In this document: piece after piece, positions 1 to 7,185 of the stretch
How positions within the stretch are numbered: the first letter of the stretch is position 1
Layout: every line of letters starts with the position of its first letter
Source: an uncultured Clostridia bacterium
GTDB lineage: Bacteria; Bacillota; Clostridia; Oscillospirales; Ruminococcaceae
DNA: 64,000 bases
NCBI GenBank assembly: GCA_947383835.1
Contig: CANDEV010000012.1
Coordinates: forward strand, 1 to 64,000
Direction: 5' to 3'
Notes under the pieces: model-generated
Told to the model about the DNA's origin: nothing
Databases searched by the model: none
The model's input: the letters and a program-made list of their open reading frames with translations, nothing else
Program-made: the position numbers and the translations under genes

Positions 1-469
1 CTCGGATCTTATCCTCTCCTCGGCAAATGTCCGTAAAATCATTGTCAAGGCATACCGCGCCAAAATCCGCCATGGATTTTGAGGCGTACTCAAAATCCTC
101 CTCCGAAAGGTCGGAAAGCTCATGATTGCCGTTGACGTAATAAACGTCGGAAATCTGCGCGAGTTTTTCCACAAGCTTAAGAAAAGCCTCCGTGTTGGGA
201 GCGTCATGGCTTATCATGTCACCGGTCATAGCCACAATATCCGGCTTTTCCTCTGTAATAAGGTGCAGCAGAGGAGCATTGTTACTGCCGAAAACCTTGT
301 TGTGCAGATCGGAAAGCTGTACTATTTTCAGTCCGTCAAAGCTTTGAGGAAGAAGCGGCGAATATATATCAAAGTTCGAGACTTCAAGTCTGGACATTTC
401 ATAACAGACTTTTGGGATCGTCCCTCCAAGAAAAAAAGATGCGGTCAGCATTGGGATTTTGCGGTTCAT
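1..469 (-). CDS. Calcineurin-like metallophosphoesterase, 3' end outside window
   Basis: Metal-dependent phosphoesterase of the calcineurin/YkuE-like fold; the substrate cannot be told. The ATG at 469 is preceded by AAGGAG with an 8-base spacer. The visible 156 residues carry three family metal-binding motifs: SDLH at residues 53-56, GD at 83-84 and GNHE at 114-117. Residues 8-18 are only mildly hydrophobic, so a signal or anchor is possible but not clear. The C-terminal half lies beyond the left edge, so the remaining His motifs cannot be checked. It lies downstream of, and in the same direction as, the sugar-binding lipoprotein gene, but a strong terminator separates them, so they are probably not cotranscribed. 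Confidence 0.85.
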   Translation of the reverse strand, partial: MNRKIPMLTASFFLGGTIPKVCYEMSRLEVSNFDIYSPLLPQSFDGLKIVQLSDLHNKVFGSNNAPLLHLITEEKPDIVAMTGDMISHDAPNTEAFLKLVEKLAQISDVYYVNGNHELSDLSEEDFEYASKSMADFGAVCLDNDFTDICRGEDKIR

Positions 470-623
470 GACAAGCGCTCCTTATAGATGTAAGATTTTT
501 CAGAGGTATGATGTAAAATTACATCATATTAATTGTACACTATTTTTACATAAATATCAACAAGTTTATGCAAAAATATTTCTGCCCCCGAACCTTTTGA
601 TGTTAAAACACGACTAAATAAAA

Positions 624-655
624 CGGTACGGTACCGAAATTCCGATACCGTACCG
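624..655 (-). terminator. Rho-independent terminator after solute-binding gene
   Basis: A 10-bp perfect stem (CGGTACGGTA / TACCGTACCG) with a 12-nt loop, followed on the minus strand by TTTTATTT. It lies 10 bases after the stop of the lipoprotein gene. Confidence 0.85.
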
Positions 656-664
656 AATAAAATT

Positions 665-2047
665 TTAATTGTTGTAAACAGCGATCTCCTGATCGACAAT
701 ATTCATATATGTTTCTCTTCCCTGCGTCCAGCTCTCGTACTTCTCGTTTACGATACCCTCGTAAAGGTCAGGCATAACCTCATCGCCCATATACTGGGAA
801 ATTCCGTAGCCGTAATCGTATGCAAGAGCAAATTTGTCCTCGTCATAAAACTCCATAACAAGATCGTACATTTCGCTTGTCCAGCCTGTGTTGTTTGAAA
901 GATACTTCTGTTTTGTGACTTCCTTGTACTGATCGTCATAGTTTACAAGTCTGTTAACGTCGAACCATGCTTTTACGCAGTCCGCATTGTCGCTGCCCTT
1001 TACCCACATATAAGCGTGTATCTTCTTGGACATAAAGTCAGCGTTCTGCTCCGGGTCTCTGGGGAAAGGAACGATCTGGATAACATCGTTGGGCATTGAT
1101 TTCTGAGCTGCGTCATAAGCCCATGTGCCCATTGAGTAGAAGAGAGTGTCGCCGGTCGTGAAAGCGGACTCGCCGCCTACCCAGCCTCTCTTAACGAGCT
1201 GGTTTTTCCAGATATCTTCAATAGTATGCTGAGCGCGCTCGATCTTTCCGCTGTACATATTATTGGTAAAGGTTTTTCCGTCATATGTTACGATAGTGTC
1301 GCCTGCGGTGTAAACGAAAGCGTTTGCCCACCAGCCTGCAATACCGTAGCGGTCTGAATCGCTGCCTTTAAATTCATTCATCATGTTTACAAAATTAGTC
1401 CAGTTCCATTCGCCATTTTGGTAAAGCTCATATGGATCATCAAAACCGTTGTCCTCAATAGTTGTCTTGTTGTACATAAGTATCTGAGTGTCGTTGAAAG
1501 CATATCCGAGGGGAGCGATATAATGCTCGCCGTTCCAAAGATATTTGTCCGCCTGATCCTTAACGTCAGCCCACATAGGGTCTTCCCAGTCGATTATGGA
1601 GTCAACAGCCTGATACTGACCCTTTACGATATCGTAAGGGAAAGCGCGCCATTCATAAATAAATATATCAGGAGGAGAACCTCCGAGAATAGCCGTTGCA
1701 AGGTCGTCGAAGCGTGTTCCCGAGGTAGTGGGGATATACTCTATGGAAGCGCCGTAATTATCCTCGAAAAGAGCAACCTCAGCCGAACGCTCGTTAGCGT
1801 CGTTTGTGGGATTAAGATCATAAGTACCCATCCATTTAAGGGTCTTGCCCTGGGTGTCAAGTTCTGTGTTAAGACTTCCCTCATCGGCAGTGACCTCAAT
1901 ATTATCGCCTGTCCATTCGGTCTTGGCAGTAGTGGTTTCAGTAGTTGTGGTATCTCCTCCCGTGCTGCTGTCGGAGCAAGCCGCAAGTGAAGCCAGCGAA
2001 GCTGCTGCAAGGACGCCTGCCAAAATTTTGCATGATGATTTTTTCAC
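665..2047 (-). CDS. Extracellular solute-binding lipoprotein (sugar ABC transporter)
   Basis: Periplasmic-type substrate-binding protein (SBP family 1) that would deliver a sugar or oligosaccharide to an ABC importer at the cell surface. The GTG at 2047 is chosen because AGGAGGT lies 6 bases upstream; the ATG at 2068 lies before that SD. The 460-residue protein begins with a lipoprotein signal ending LASLAAC, so Cys24 would be lipidated. A Thr-rich linker (TTTTETTT) follows, then a mature domain with the usual SBP pattern (ILGGSPPDIF; PLGYAFNDTQILMYN). No permease or ATPase gene is adjacent, so the partners must be elsewhere. A perfect 14-bp LacI/CcpA-like operator overlaps the likely promoter. 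The ligand is unknown. Confidence 0.9.
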   Translation of the reverse strand: MKKSSCKILAGVLAAASLASLAACSDSSTGGDTTTTETTTAKTEWTGDNIEVTADEGSLNTELDTQGKTLKWMGTYDLNPTNDANERSAEVALFEDNYGASIEYIPTTSGTRFDDLATAILGGSPPDIFIYEWRAFPYDIVKGQYQAVDSIIDWEDPMWADVKDQADKYLWNGEHYIAPLGYAFNDTQILMYNKTTIEDNGFDDPYELYQNGEWNWTNFVNMMNEFKGSDSDRYGIAGWWANAFVYTAGDTIVTYDGKTFTNNMYSGKIERAQHTIEDIWKNQLVKRGWVGGESAFTTGDTLFYSMGTWAYDAAQKSMPNDVIQIVPFPRDPEQNADFMSKKIHAYMWVKGSDNADCVKAWFDVNRLVNYDDQYKEVTKQKYLSNNTGWTSEMYDLVMEFYDEDKFALAYDYGYGISQYMGDEVMPDLYEGIVNEKYESWTQGRETYMNIVDQEIAVYNN

Positions 2048-2094
2048 AAAAATACCTCCTAAGTTCATTTATTTTATCATAAGGCTTATCGCAC

Positions 2095-2131
2095 TGTAAA
2101 CGTTTACACTGATATAAAAAACACTTGACAA
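2095..2131 (-). promoter_or_regulatory. Promoter with LacI-family operator
   Basis: TGTAAACGTTTACA at 2095-2108 is a perfect 14-bp palindrome typical of LacI-family/cre operators. On the minus strand TTGTCA (2131-2126), 17 bp and TGTAAA (2108-2103) form a promoter whose -10 is half of the operator. Binding would block the lipoprotein gene. A second, weaker dyad TGTTTGCTTAAACA lies at 2192-2205. The rest of the 370-base gap 2048-2417 is AT-rich; TTGACA-18-TATAAC on the plus strand (2125-2154) could serve the rightward gene. Which regulator binds is inference. Confidence 0.65.
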
Positions 2132-2417
2132 CCTTACAGTACACACCGTATAACCTAAAGAATTTAACTATACGTTGCTAACATTATATCATGTTTGCTT
2201 AAACAAGTCAATAACATTTTTAAAATATTATGCAATATGCCCAAAATATTTATAACTTTATATATAGCGGGTGAGAAAGCCTGTTTATGTCCATTGTCAA
2301 TTGATTTGGTTGACTTGCAGGCAAATTTATGTTAAAATATTTTGAGAGACGTTCATAACCTGTATTCTGAAAGCATACGCGCGCGTATATCTCTTATCAA
2401 ACAAGTGAGGTGTCAAT

Positions 2418-2864
2418 ATGAAGTATAATTTTTACGGTTGGGAAAATGCATTTGCAGAACCTGTAAATGATCTGTACCCAAAGATAAAATCTCCTGCCGC
2501 TCTGTATGACGCGCTGTCGGAAATATGGTGCGCCGAAACCTGCGCCCCGCGGCTTCGTGACAAGTGGTCTAAGGAAAACAAAACAAAGGGACAATGCTCT
2601 GTGACCGCATTTCTGGCACAGGATATTTTCGGAGGAGAGGTTTACGGCATACCTATGGAGGGCGGCAACTTCCATTGCTACAACGTTATCGGAGAGTATG
2701 TTTTCGACCTGACAAGCGAACAGTTCGGCGAGGACGCCAAAAAGCTTGTTTATGAAAATAATCCCGAGCAGTTCAGGGAAGTCCATTTCGCCAAAGAAGA
2801 AAAGCGTCTCAGATATGAAATGCTTAAGGAAAAGCTGACCGCGTTTTTTGACGGCGGTAACTGA
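2418..2864 (+). CDS. YunG-like protein
   Basis: 148 residues resembling the Bacillus YunG family, whose function is not established. Features: an N-terminal helix (PAALYDALSEIW) followed by a Cys, a central GQCSVTAFLAQDIFGGEV stretch and a terminal DLTSEQF motif. The Gln-Cys, His (FHCYN) and Asp arrangement looks like a small papain-fold or transglutaminase-like protein, which is inference. ATG is preceded by GAGGTG. The stop lies one base before the start of the next gene, so the two are translationally coupled. The family name is by recall of its motifs. Confidence 0.7.
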   Translation: MKYNFYGWENAFAEPVNDLYPKIKSPAALYDALSEIWCAETCAPRLRDKWSKENKTKGQCSVTAFLAQDIFGGEVYGIPMEGGNFHCYNVIGEYVFDLTSEQFGEDAKKLVYENNPEQFREVHFAKEEKRLRYEMLKEKLTAFFDGGN

Positions 2865-2865
2865 T

Positions 2866-3423
2866 ATGGAAAATTTAATTGAAATTATCGGCGGTCTTCC
2901 GAAAGACAAGCCGCTGATAATAGGTATTGACGGCAGATGCGCCGCGGGAAAAACCACCCTTGCGGCAGGACTGCAAGCCAAAACAGGCTGCGCTGTTTTT
3001 CATATGGACGATTTTTTTCTTCGTCCCGAACAGCGCACCGAAAAGCGGCTTCAGACTCCGGGTGAAAATGTCGATCACGAACGTTTTCTTGAAGAAGTCC
3101 TGCTGCCTCTAAAAAGCGGCAAGGACACTGTTACGTACCGTCCCTACGACTGCCGCAAGCGGGACTTTTCCGAAGAAGTATCGGTTCGGATAGCTGCGGT
3201 AAATCTCGTTGAGGGTTCATACAGCTTGCACTCTTCACTTTGGGGATATTACGACCTGCGAATATTCCTCACAGTCGATCCGAGGGAGCAGATGAGGCGT
3301 ATTATCCTGCGGAACGGCGAGGAAAACGCCGAGGTTTTCCGTGACCGCTGGATACCTCTTGAGGAAAAATATTTCTCCGCTTTTGATATAGAAAACCGCT
3401 GCGATCTGTGCATAAAAACATAA
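2866..3423 (+). CDS. Uridine kinase-like P-loop kinase
   Basis: 185-residue nucleotide-binding protein of the uridine kinase/phosphoribulokinase type. The Walker A motif is GIDGRCAAGKTT near residue 27, followed by FHMDDFF (the substrate-Asp region of uridine kinases), YRPYDCRKRDF, then NLVEGSYSLH. It is shorter than Udk (about 210) and lacks a clear uridine-specific signature, so the phosphate acceptor is unknown. The ATG at 2866 follows the previous stop by one base. An in-frame TTG at 2848 is possible, but it overlaps the upstream gene and has no better SD. The stop is only 2 bases from the convergent rnhA stop. Confidence 0.75.
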   Translation: MENLIEIIGGLPKDKPLIIGIDGRCAAGKTTLAAGLQAKTGCAVFHMDDFFLRPEQRTEKRLQTPGENVDHERFLEEVLLPLKSGKDTVTYRPYDCRKRDFSEEVSVRIAAVNLVEGSYSLHSSLWGYYDLRIFLTVDPREQMRRIILRNGEENAEVFRDRWIPLEEKYFSAFDIENRCDLCIKT

Positions 3424-3425
3424 CG

Positions 3426-3857
3426 CTAAAATTTGTCCCTCTCCATAACGGCAAGTCTGTCGCACCGTTCGTTTTCGGGGTGCCCCGCGTGACCCTTGAC
3501 CCACACGAACCGTACATTGTGTATCTCCAGCAGATCGAGGAGTCTTTCCCACAGGTCGGCGTTAAGCGCAGGCTTTTTATCGGATTTTATCCAATTGTTG
3601 GAACGCCACTTTTTTGCCCACCCCTTTGTAACGCTGTCCACAACATATTTGCTGTCGGTGGTAAGCACCACGTCACATGGGTATTTCAGAGCAGAAAGCG
3701 CGGATATCACGCCCATAAGCTCCATGCGGTTGTTGGTAGTGTTGGCTTCGCCGCCGGATATCTCCTTAATATGCTCGCCGGCTCTTAAAATTGCACCGTA
3801 TCCTCCGGGACCCGGGTTTCCGGAACAGGCTCCGTCGGTAAAAATTTCCACTTTCAT
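3426..3857 (-). CDS. rnhA: Ribonuclease HI
   Basis: Cleaves RNA in RNA-DNA hybrids (primer and R-loop removal) in the cytoplasm. All four carboxylates of the active site are visible: Asp8 (FTDGA), Glu46 (NRMEL), Asp68 (TTDSK) and Asp133, plus His123 of the KGH loop. The 143-residue length matches single-domain RNase HI, and the basic KKWRSNNW region corresponds to the handle found in the E. coli type. AAAGGG precedes the ATG at 3857. The gene stands alone and converges on the kinase gene with a 2-base gap and no visible terminator between them. Confidence 0.95.
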   Translation of the reverse strand: MKVEIFTDGACSGNPGPGGYGAILRAGEHIKEISGGEANTTNNRMELMGVISALSALKYPCDVVLTTDSKYVVDSVTKGWAKKWRSNNWIKSDKKPALNADLWERLLDLLEIHNVRFVWVKGHAGHPENERCDRLAVMERDKF

Positions 3858-3955
3858 TTTTCAGACCCTTTCAGTTTAATATTTTAATTATATTACCTAT
3901 ATATTTACTGTATTTTATGTAATTGTAAATATTTAAAATTTGGAACTCTTTTCTA

Positions 3956-3984
3956 TTGCTTATTATACCAAAAAGGTATATAAT
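3956..3984 (+). promoter_or_regulatory. nifS-iscU promoter with internal dyad (Rrf2/IscR-type operator?)
   Basis: TTGCTT (3956-3961), 17 bp, TATAAT (3979-3984). The spacer holds the palindrome TATACC-AAAAA-GGTATA at 3964-3980, which overlaps the first two bases of the -10. A repressor bound there would occlude RNA polymerase. Fe-S assembly operons in Clostridia are commonly controlled by Rrf2-family regulators (IscR, CymR). No such gene is in the window, so the regulator is inferred. Confidence 0.65.
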
Positions 3985-4022
3985 AATAAAGTAATAAAAA
4001 ATTTCCGAAAAGAGTGATTTTT

Positions 4023-5246
4023 ATGGAAAAACGATTTATATATGCGGATAACGCAGCCACCACTGCCGTTTCAAAGCGTGTGCTGGACGTTATGCTGCCC
4101 TATATGACTGAGCAGTTCGGCAACCCCTCCAGTATCTACAAGCTTGGTCGGGATGCTGAAAGAGCGATCACGGAGGTTCGTGAAAAGATAGCCGCTGCGG
4201 TCGGCTGCTCCGCAAGCGAGATATTCTTTACCAGCGGCGGCTCGGAGGCTGACAACTGGGCTATCCGTTCCGCGGCAATAAGGCTTGGCGCAAAGGGCAA
4301 AAAGCACATTATCACCACAAATTTTGAGCACCATGCAGTACTGCACACCTGTGAGTTCCTTGAAAAACAGGGATTTGAGGTAACCTATCTTCCCGTTGAT
4401 GAAATGGGTCTTATTACCGCCGAACAGGTAAAAAACGCCATTCGGGAAGACACCGCACTGGTCACGGTAATGTACGCCAACAACGAGATAGGCACAATAA
4501 TGCCAATTAAGGAGATCGGCGAAATTTGCCGTGAAAAGGGCGTTTGGTTCCACACGGACGCTGTTCAGGCGCTGGGAAATGTCCCCATAAACGTAAAGGA
4601 GCAGAATATTGATATGCTGTCCTGTTCGGGACACAAAATACACGCTCAAAAGGGCATAGGCTTTCTGTACGTAAGAAAAGGAATACCAATGACAAACCTT
4701 ATTTTCGGAGGCGCACAGGAGCGCGGCAGACGTGCGGGCACAGAGAATGTCCCCGCTATTATGGGCTTGGGAGAGGCTGTAACCGCGGCTTGTGAAAATA
4801 TCCCCGAGAAAATTGAGCGCGTTTCCAAAATGCGGGACAGGCTTATCGAGGGCATTACGAAAATACCTTGCAGCAGACTTAACGGCGACCCGAAGCAAAG
4901 ACTTTGCGGCAACGTGAACATATCGTTTTTAGGCGTTGAGGGTGAATCGCTTTTGCTTTTGCTGGACGCCAACGGGATATGCGCTTCAAGCGGTTCTGCG
5001 TGTACTTCCGGTTCGCTGGATCCGTCCCATGTGCTGCTTGCTTTGGGATTGCCTCACGAGGTGGCGCACGGTTCTATGAGACTGACTATTTCCGACGAGA
5101 CTTCCGATGAGGATATCGACTATATTCTTGAGGTTGTCCCAAAGGTCGTGGAGAGGATAAGAGGAATGTCCCCGCTTTGGGAGGATATTCAGTGCGGCAA
5201 GGAAAATATCCGGAAAGCAATGAAATTCGTTTCACCGCTTAAATAA
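4023..5246 (+). CDS. Cysteine desulfurase, NifS/IscS type
   Basis: PLP enzyme that takes sulfur from L-cysteine as a persulfide for Fe-S cluster assembly. The PLP lysine is Lys205 in SGHK and the ring-stacking His is in FEHH (about 103). The persulfide Cys327 lies in SSGSACTSG, the long mobile-loop form typical of group I (IscS/NifS) enzymes. It has 407 residues from the ATG at 4023, served by AAAGAG; an in-frame GTG at 4014 overlaps that SD and is unlikely. It forms an operon with the IscU-type scaffold 30 bases downstream, a minimal Firmicute ISC system without iscA, hscA or fdx nearby. Confidence 0.95.
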   Translation: MEKRFIYADNAATTAVSKRVLDVMLPYMTEQFGNPSSIYKLGRDAERAITEVREKIAAAVGCSASEIFFTSGGSEADNWAIRSAAIRLGAKGKKHIITTNFEHHAVLHTCEFLEKQGFEVTYLPVDEMGLITAEQVKNAIREDTALVTVMYANNEIGTIMPIKEIGEICREKGVWFHTDAVQALGNVPINVKEQNIDMLSCSGHKIHAQKGIGFLYVRKGIPMTNLIFGGAQERGRRAGTENVPAIMGLGEAVTAACENIPEKIERVSKMRDRLIEGITKIPCSRLNGDPKQRLCGNVNISFLGVEGESLLLLLDANGICASSGSACTSGSLDPSHVLLALGLPHEVAHGSMRLTISDETSDEDIDYILEVVPKVVERIRGMSPLWEDIQCGKENIRKAMKFVSPLK

Positions 5247-5276
5247 ATATTACAGATTTTTTAAAGGAGTGTTTTT

Positions 5277-5699
5277 ATGCTTTATAGCGATAAAGTTATG
5301 GATCATTTTGCAAACCCAAGAAATGTGGGAGAGATCGAGAATGCCGACGGTATAGGCGAGGTTGGCAACGCTAAGTGCGGAGACATTATGAAAATGTATA
5401 TCAAGGTGGACGGCGGCGTTATTTCCGATGTTAAGTTCAAGACCTTCGGATGCGGCGCGGCTGTGGCGACTTCTTCGATCGCTACGGAGATGATAAAGGG
5501 CAAGACCATCGACGAGGCTTTGAAGCTTACCAACAAGGCCGTAGTTGAGGCTCTGGAGGGACTTCCTCCACAGAAGCTGCACTGCTCTGTGCTTGCGGAG
5601 CAGGCTATGAAGTCAGCGATTTCGGATTACTACAAGCGTCAGGGTATCGACCCAATGCCGATTGTCGGCGAGATAGGCGAGTGCGAAGCTTGTCACTAA
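5277..5699 (+). CDS. iscU: Fe-S cluster scaffold IscU/NifU-N type
   Basis: 140-residue scaffold on which [2Fe-2S]/[4Fe-4S] clusters are built with sulfur from the desulfurase upstream. The three cluster ligands are visible: Cys34 (AKCGD, with the adjacent Asp36), Cys59 (FGCGAA) and Cys103 (HCSVL). The C-terminus has an extra CEAC tail. AAAGGAG lies upstream of the ATG. The fold matches the clostridial NifU-like N-domain-only proteins rather than SufU, which carries an insertion. A strong hairpin terminator follows. Confidence 0.93.
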   Translation: MLYSDKVMDHFANPRNVGEIENADGIGEVGNAKCGDIMKMYIKVDGGVISDVKFKTFGCGAAVATSSIATEMIKGKTIDEALKLTNKAVVEALEGLPPQKLHCSVLAEQAMKSAISDYYKRQGIDPMPIVGEIGECEACH

Positions 5700-5716
5700 T
5701 AAAAATCATGAAAAAA

Positions 5717-5747
5717 ACTGCCGTACTGAAAATTTCAGCACGGCGGT
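5717..5747 (+). terminator. Terminator of the Fe-S operon
   Basis: Stem ACTGCCGT...ACGGCGGT with an inner CTGAAA/TTTCAG extension, followed by TTTTTATTTTT on the plus strand. Confidence 0.85.
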
Positions 5748-5757
5748 TTTTATTTTT

Positions 5758-5859
5758 ATACTAATTTCCGTCTAAAAAGCGTTTAAAAAATCAAGCAAAA
5801 TTTGCATATATGATTTTTGTGCAGATTTTTTATCTACGCTTTTAGGAGCAAATTAGCAT
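5758..5859. repeat. Dispersed palindromic repeat, family A, copy 1
   Basis: 102-bp element with ends ATACTAATTT and AAATTAGCAT. Internally it is a long imperfect palindrome (TAAAAAGCG / CGCTTTTAG; TAAAAAATC / GATTTTTTA; GCAAAAT / ATTTTTGTGC). Closely related copies are at 21496-21598 (same orientation) and 39473-39575 (inverted). This copy is the most diverged of the three. It starts 11 bases after the iscU terminator and ends 11 bases from the pduL stop, so it may also act as a terminator for pduL. Confidence 0.85.
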
Positions 5860-5870
5860 TATTTTCAAAC

Positions 5871-6449
5871 TCAAATTCTGAAAATCTCGCCCTGGAGAGC
5901 AGGAGTTGCGGAGATAGCGTTAGCCTCGTCGGTGTCGATATGCATAGCGCGGGCAAACTTGTCCGAAACGCGGCATACAACGTCGCCGAGAATTGCCTTT
6001 CTGCCCTCGGTGTCTACCTTTACGTAAACGACCTCTTTGTCCTTAACGCCAAGCTCCTCAGCGTCGGCAGGGGTGAGGTGAATATGTCTTTTAGCAACGA
6101 TAACGCCCTCTTTAAGCTCCACCTCGCCTGCGGGACCTACAAGCTTGCAGCCTGCCGAGCCTGCGGTGTCGCCGCTTTCGCGGATAGGTGCGGAAATGCC
6201 GATAGAACGAGCGTCCGTAGCGGAAAGCTCAACCTGTGTTGCGGGACGGACAGGTCCGAGAATGGAAACGTTTGCCAAAGATTTCTTAGGACCTACTACC
6301 TCAACGCGCTCCTCGCAAGCGTACTGTCCCGGCTGGGAAAGGTCTTTTTTCTTGGTAAGAGCCGCGCCCTTGCCGAAAAGGGTCTCCAAGTCCTCCTGTG
6401 TAACGTGGACGTGACGCGCGGAAGTTTCAACGATAAAAGTTTTTGACAT
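5871..6449 (-). CDS. pduL: Phosphate propanoyltransferase/acetyltransferase PduL
   Basis: 192-residue PduL-type phosphotransacylase, which exchanges CoA for phosphate on acyl-CoA; with acetate kinase it yields ATP from acetyl- or propionyl-CoA. Two tandem domains carry the Zn-binding His motifs ARHVHVT (N-terminal) and KRHIHLT (middle), with a conserved GPVRPATQVE stretch. No microcompartment genes or encapsulation peptide region are seen, so it is probably a cytosolic replacement for Pta. The start is the ATG at 6449 behind GGAGGAATTTTT. The promoter on the minus strand is TTGACC-17-TATAAT (6512-6484). Confidence 0.93.
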   Translation of the reverse strand: MSKTFIVETSARHVHVTQEDLETLFGKGAALTKKKDLSQPGQYACEERVEVVGPKKSLANVSILGPVRPATQVELSATDARSIGISAPIRESGDTAGSAGCKLVGPAGEVELKEGVIVAKRHIHLTPADAEELGVKDKEVVYVKVDTEGRKAILGDVVCRVSDKFARAMHIDTDEANAISATPALQGEIFRI

Positions 6450-6483
6450 AAAAATTCCTCCAAAAGAAAAATATTCTGTAATA

Positions 6484-6512
6484 ATTATACTACTTTCCGC
6501 ACAAAAGGTCAA
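6484..6512 (-). promoter_or_regulatory. pduL promoter
   Basis: Minus strand TTGACC (6512-6507), 17 bp, TATAAT (6489-6484), giving a 5' UTR of roughly 30 nt before the pduL start. Confidence 0.75.
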
Positions 6513-6571
6513 GGGGGAATTTAATTGATTTTGTTGAAAAGTTATATTTTATTTATTAGCACGTCAAAGTA

Positions 6572-6787
6572 TTATAATTGCTTACGCAAATTTTTTGAGA
6601 TGTAATCTATAAGTTCCTCCGGCGTTGGCTTTTCTCCATTATGAGGGACTTTTTTCCAAAACTCCACTGCTTGAGGCTCGGTACTTTTCATTCCCTCGTC
6701 AATTGCTGTCTGCATTTCTCTGCGTACATCGTCAATGGATACGCCCTCTTATTTGGCAATTTTCTTGATTGATTTTCTTGCTTTCAT
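6572..6787 (-). pseudogene. Small Spo0A C-terminal-like protein, nonsense mutation
   Basis: A 72-codon frame (start ATG 6787, SD AAAGGAAT, stop at 6574-6572) is interrupted by an in-frame TAA at 6751-6749 after 12 codons. Readthrough gives KSIKKIAK-stop-EGVSIDDVRREMQ, followed by a helix and WKKVPHNGEKPTPEELIDYI. This resembles the short Spo0A-C-like (sporulation initiation factor) proteins common in Ruminococcaceae, whose roles are unknown. The reading frame is otherwise intact on both sides, which suggests a recent point mutation, a sequencing error or stop readthrough. No start codon lies just after the stop. Confidence 0.6.
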
Positions 6788-6921
6788 AAACATATTCCTT
6801 TCGATGTTTTTTTACAATATAATCATTATATCATTTTTATATTTTGATGTCAAGTAGACACCATACAAATTGAAATCAAAGTGATATCATAAAGTAAAAT
6901 AATTCTAAAGGAGTTTGCTTT

Positions 6922-7113
6922 ATGCCTGTTATTAAAACACAGTTTACCCTTCGGTTAGACCCTGTCAATCACGCAAAAATAAAGAAAATTGCCGACGCCG
7001 AAAAGCGTTCTATGACAAATATGATAGAAATGATAATAATCAAAGAGATCGAATGTTATGAAAAGAAAAACGGCGTAATTGAAATTACAGATGAAGATAT
7101 TTATATAAAATAA
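6922..7113 (+). CDS. Ribbon-helix-helix (Arc/CopG-like) small protein
   Basis: 63 residues with the layout of an RHH DNA-binding protein: an N-terminal beta strand (TQFTLRLDPV), helix A (NHAKIKKIADAEKR), a turn and helix B (SMTNMIEMIIIKEIECYEKK). AAAGGAG precedes the ATG. Such proteins are often antitoxins or autorepressors, but no toxin gene is next to it; its upstream neighbour is the broken Spo0A-C-like gene, divergently oriented. Target unknown. Confidence 0.7.
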   Translation: MPVIKTQFTLRLDPVNHAKIKKIADAEKRSMTNMIEMIIIKEIECYEKKNGVIEITDEDIYIK

Positions 7114-7123
7114 CAAAAAAGTA

Positions 7124-7152
7124 TTGGCAAACCCGACAAATTGTGCTATACT
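7124..7152 (+). promoter_or_regulatory. fhs promoter
   Basis: TTGGCA (7124-7129), 17 bp, TATACT (7147-7152). It begins 10 bases after the small RHH gene and fires into fhs. No ZTP riboswitch is recognisable in the short leader. Confidence 0.75.
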
Positions 7153-7185
7153 ATATTTATTATGTTTATCGGGAGGAATTTTCCA

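Noticed and set aside
1418..1990. 190-codon frame antisense to the sugar-binding lipoprotein
   Set aside because: Shadow frame without SD.
2125..2154. Plus-strand promoter TTGACA-18-TATAAC as main promoter of the YunG-like gene
   Set aside because: More than 260 bases before the gene and overlapping the leftward promoter; kept only as a possibility.
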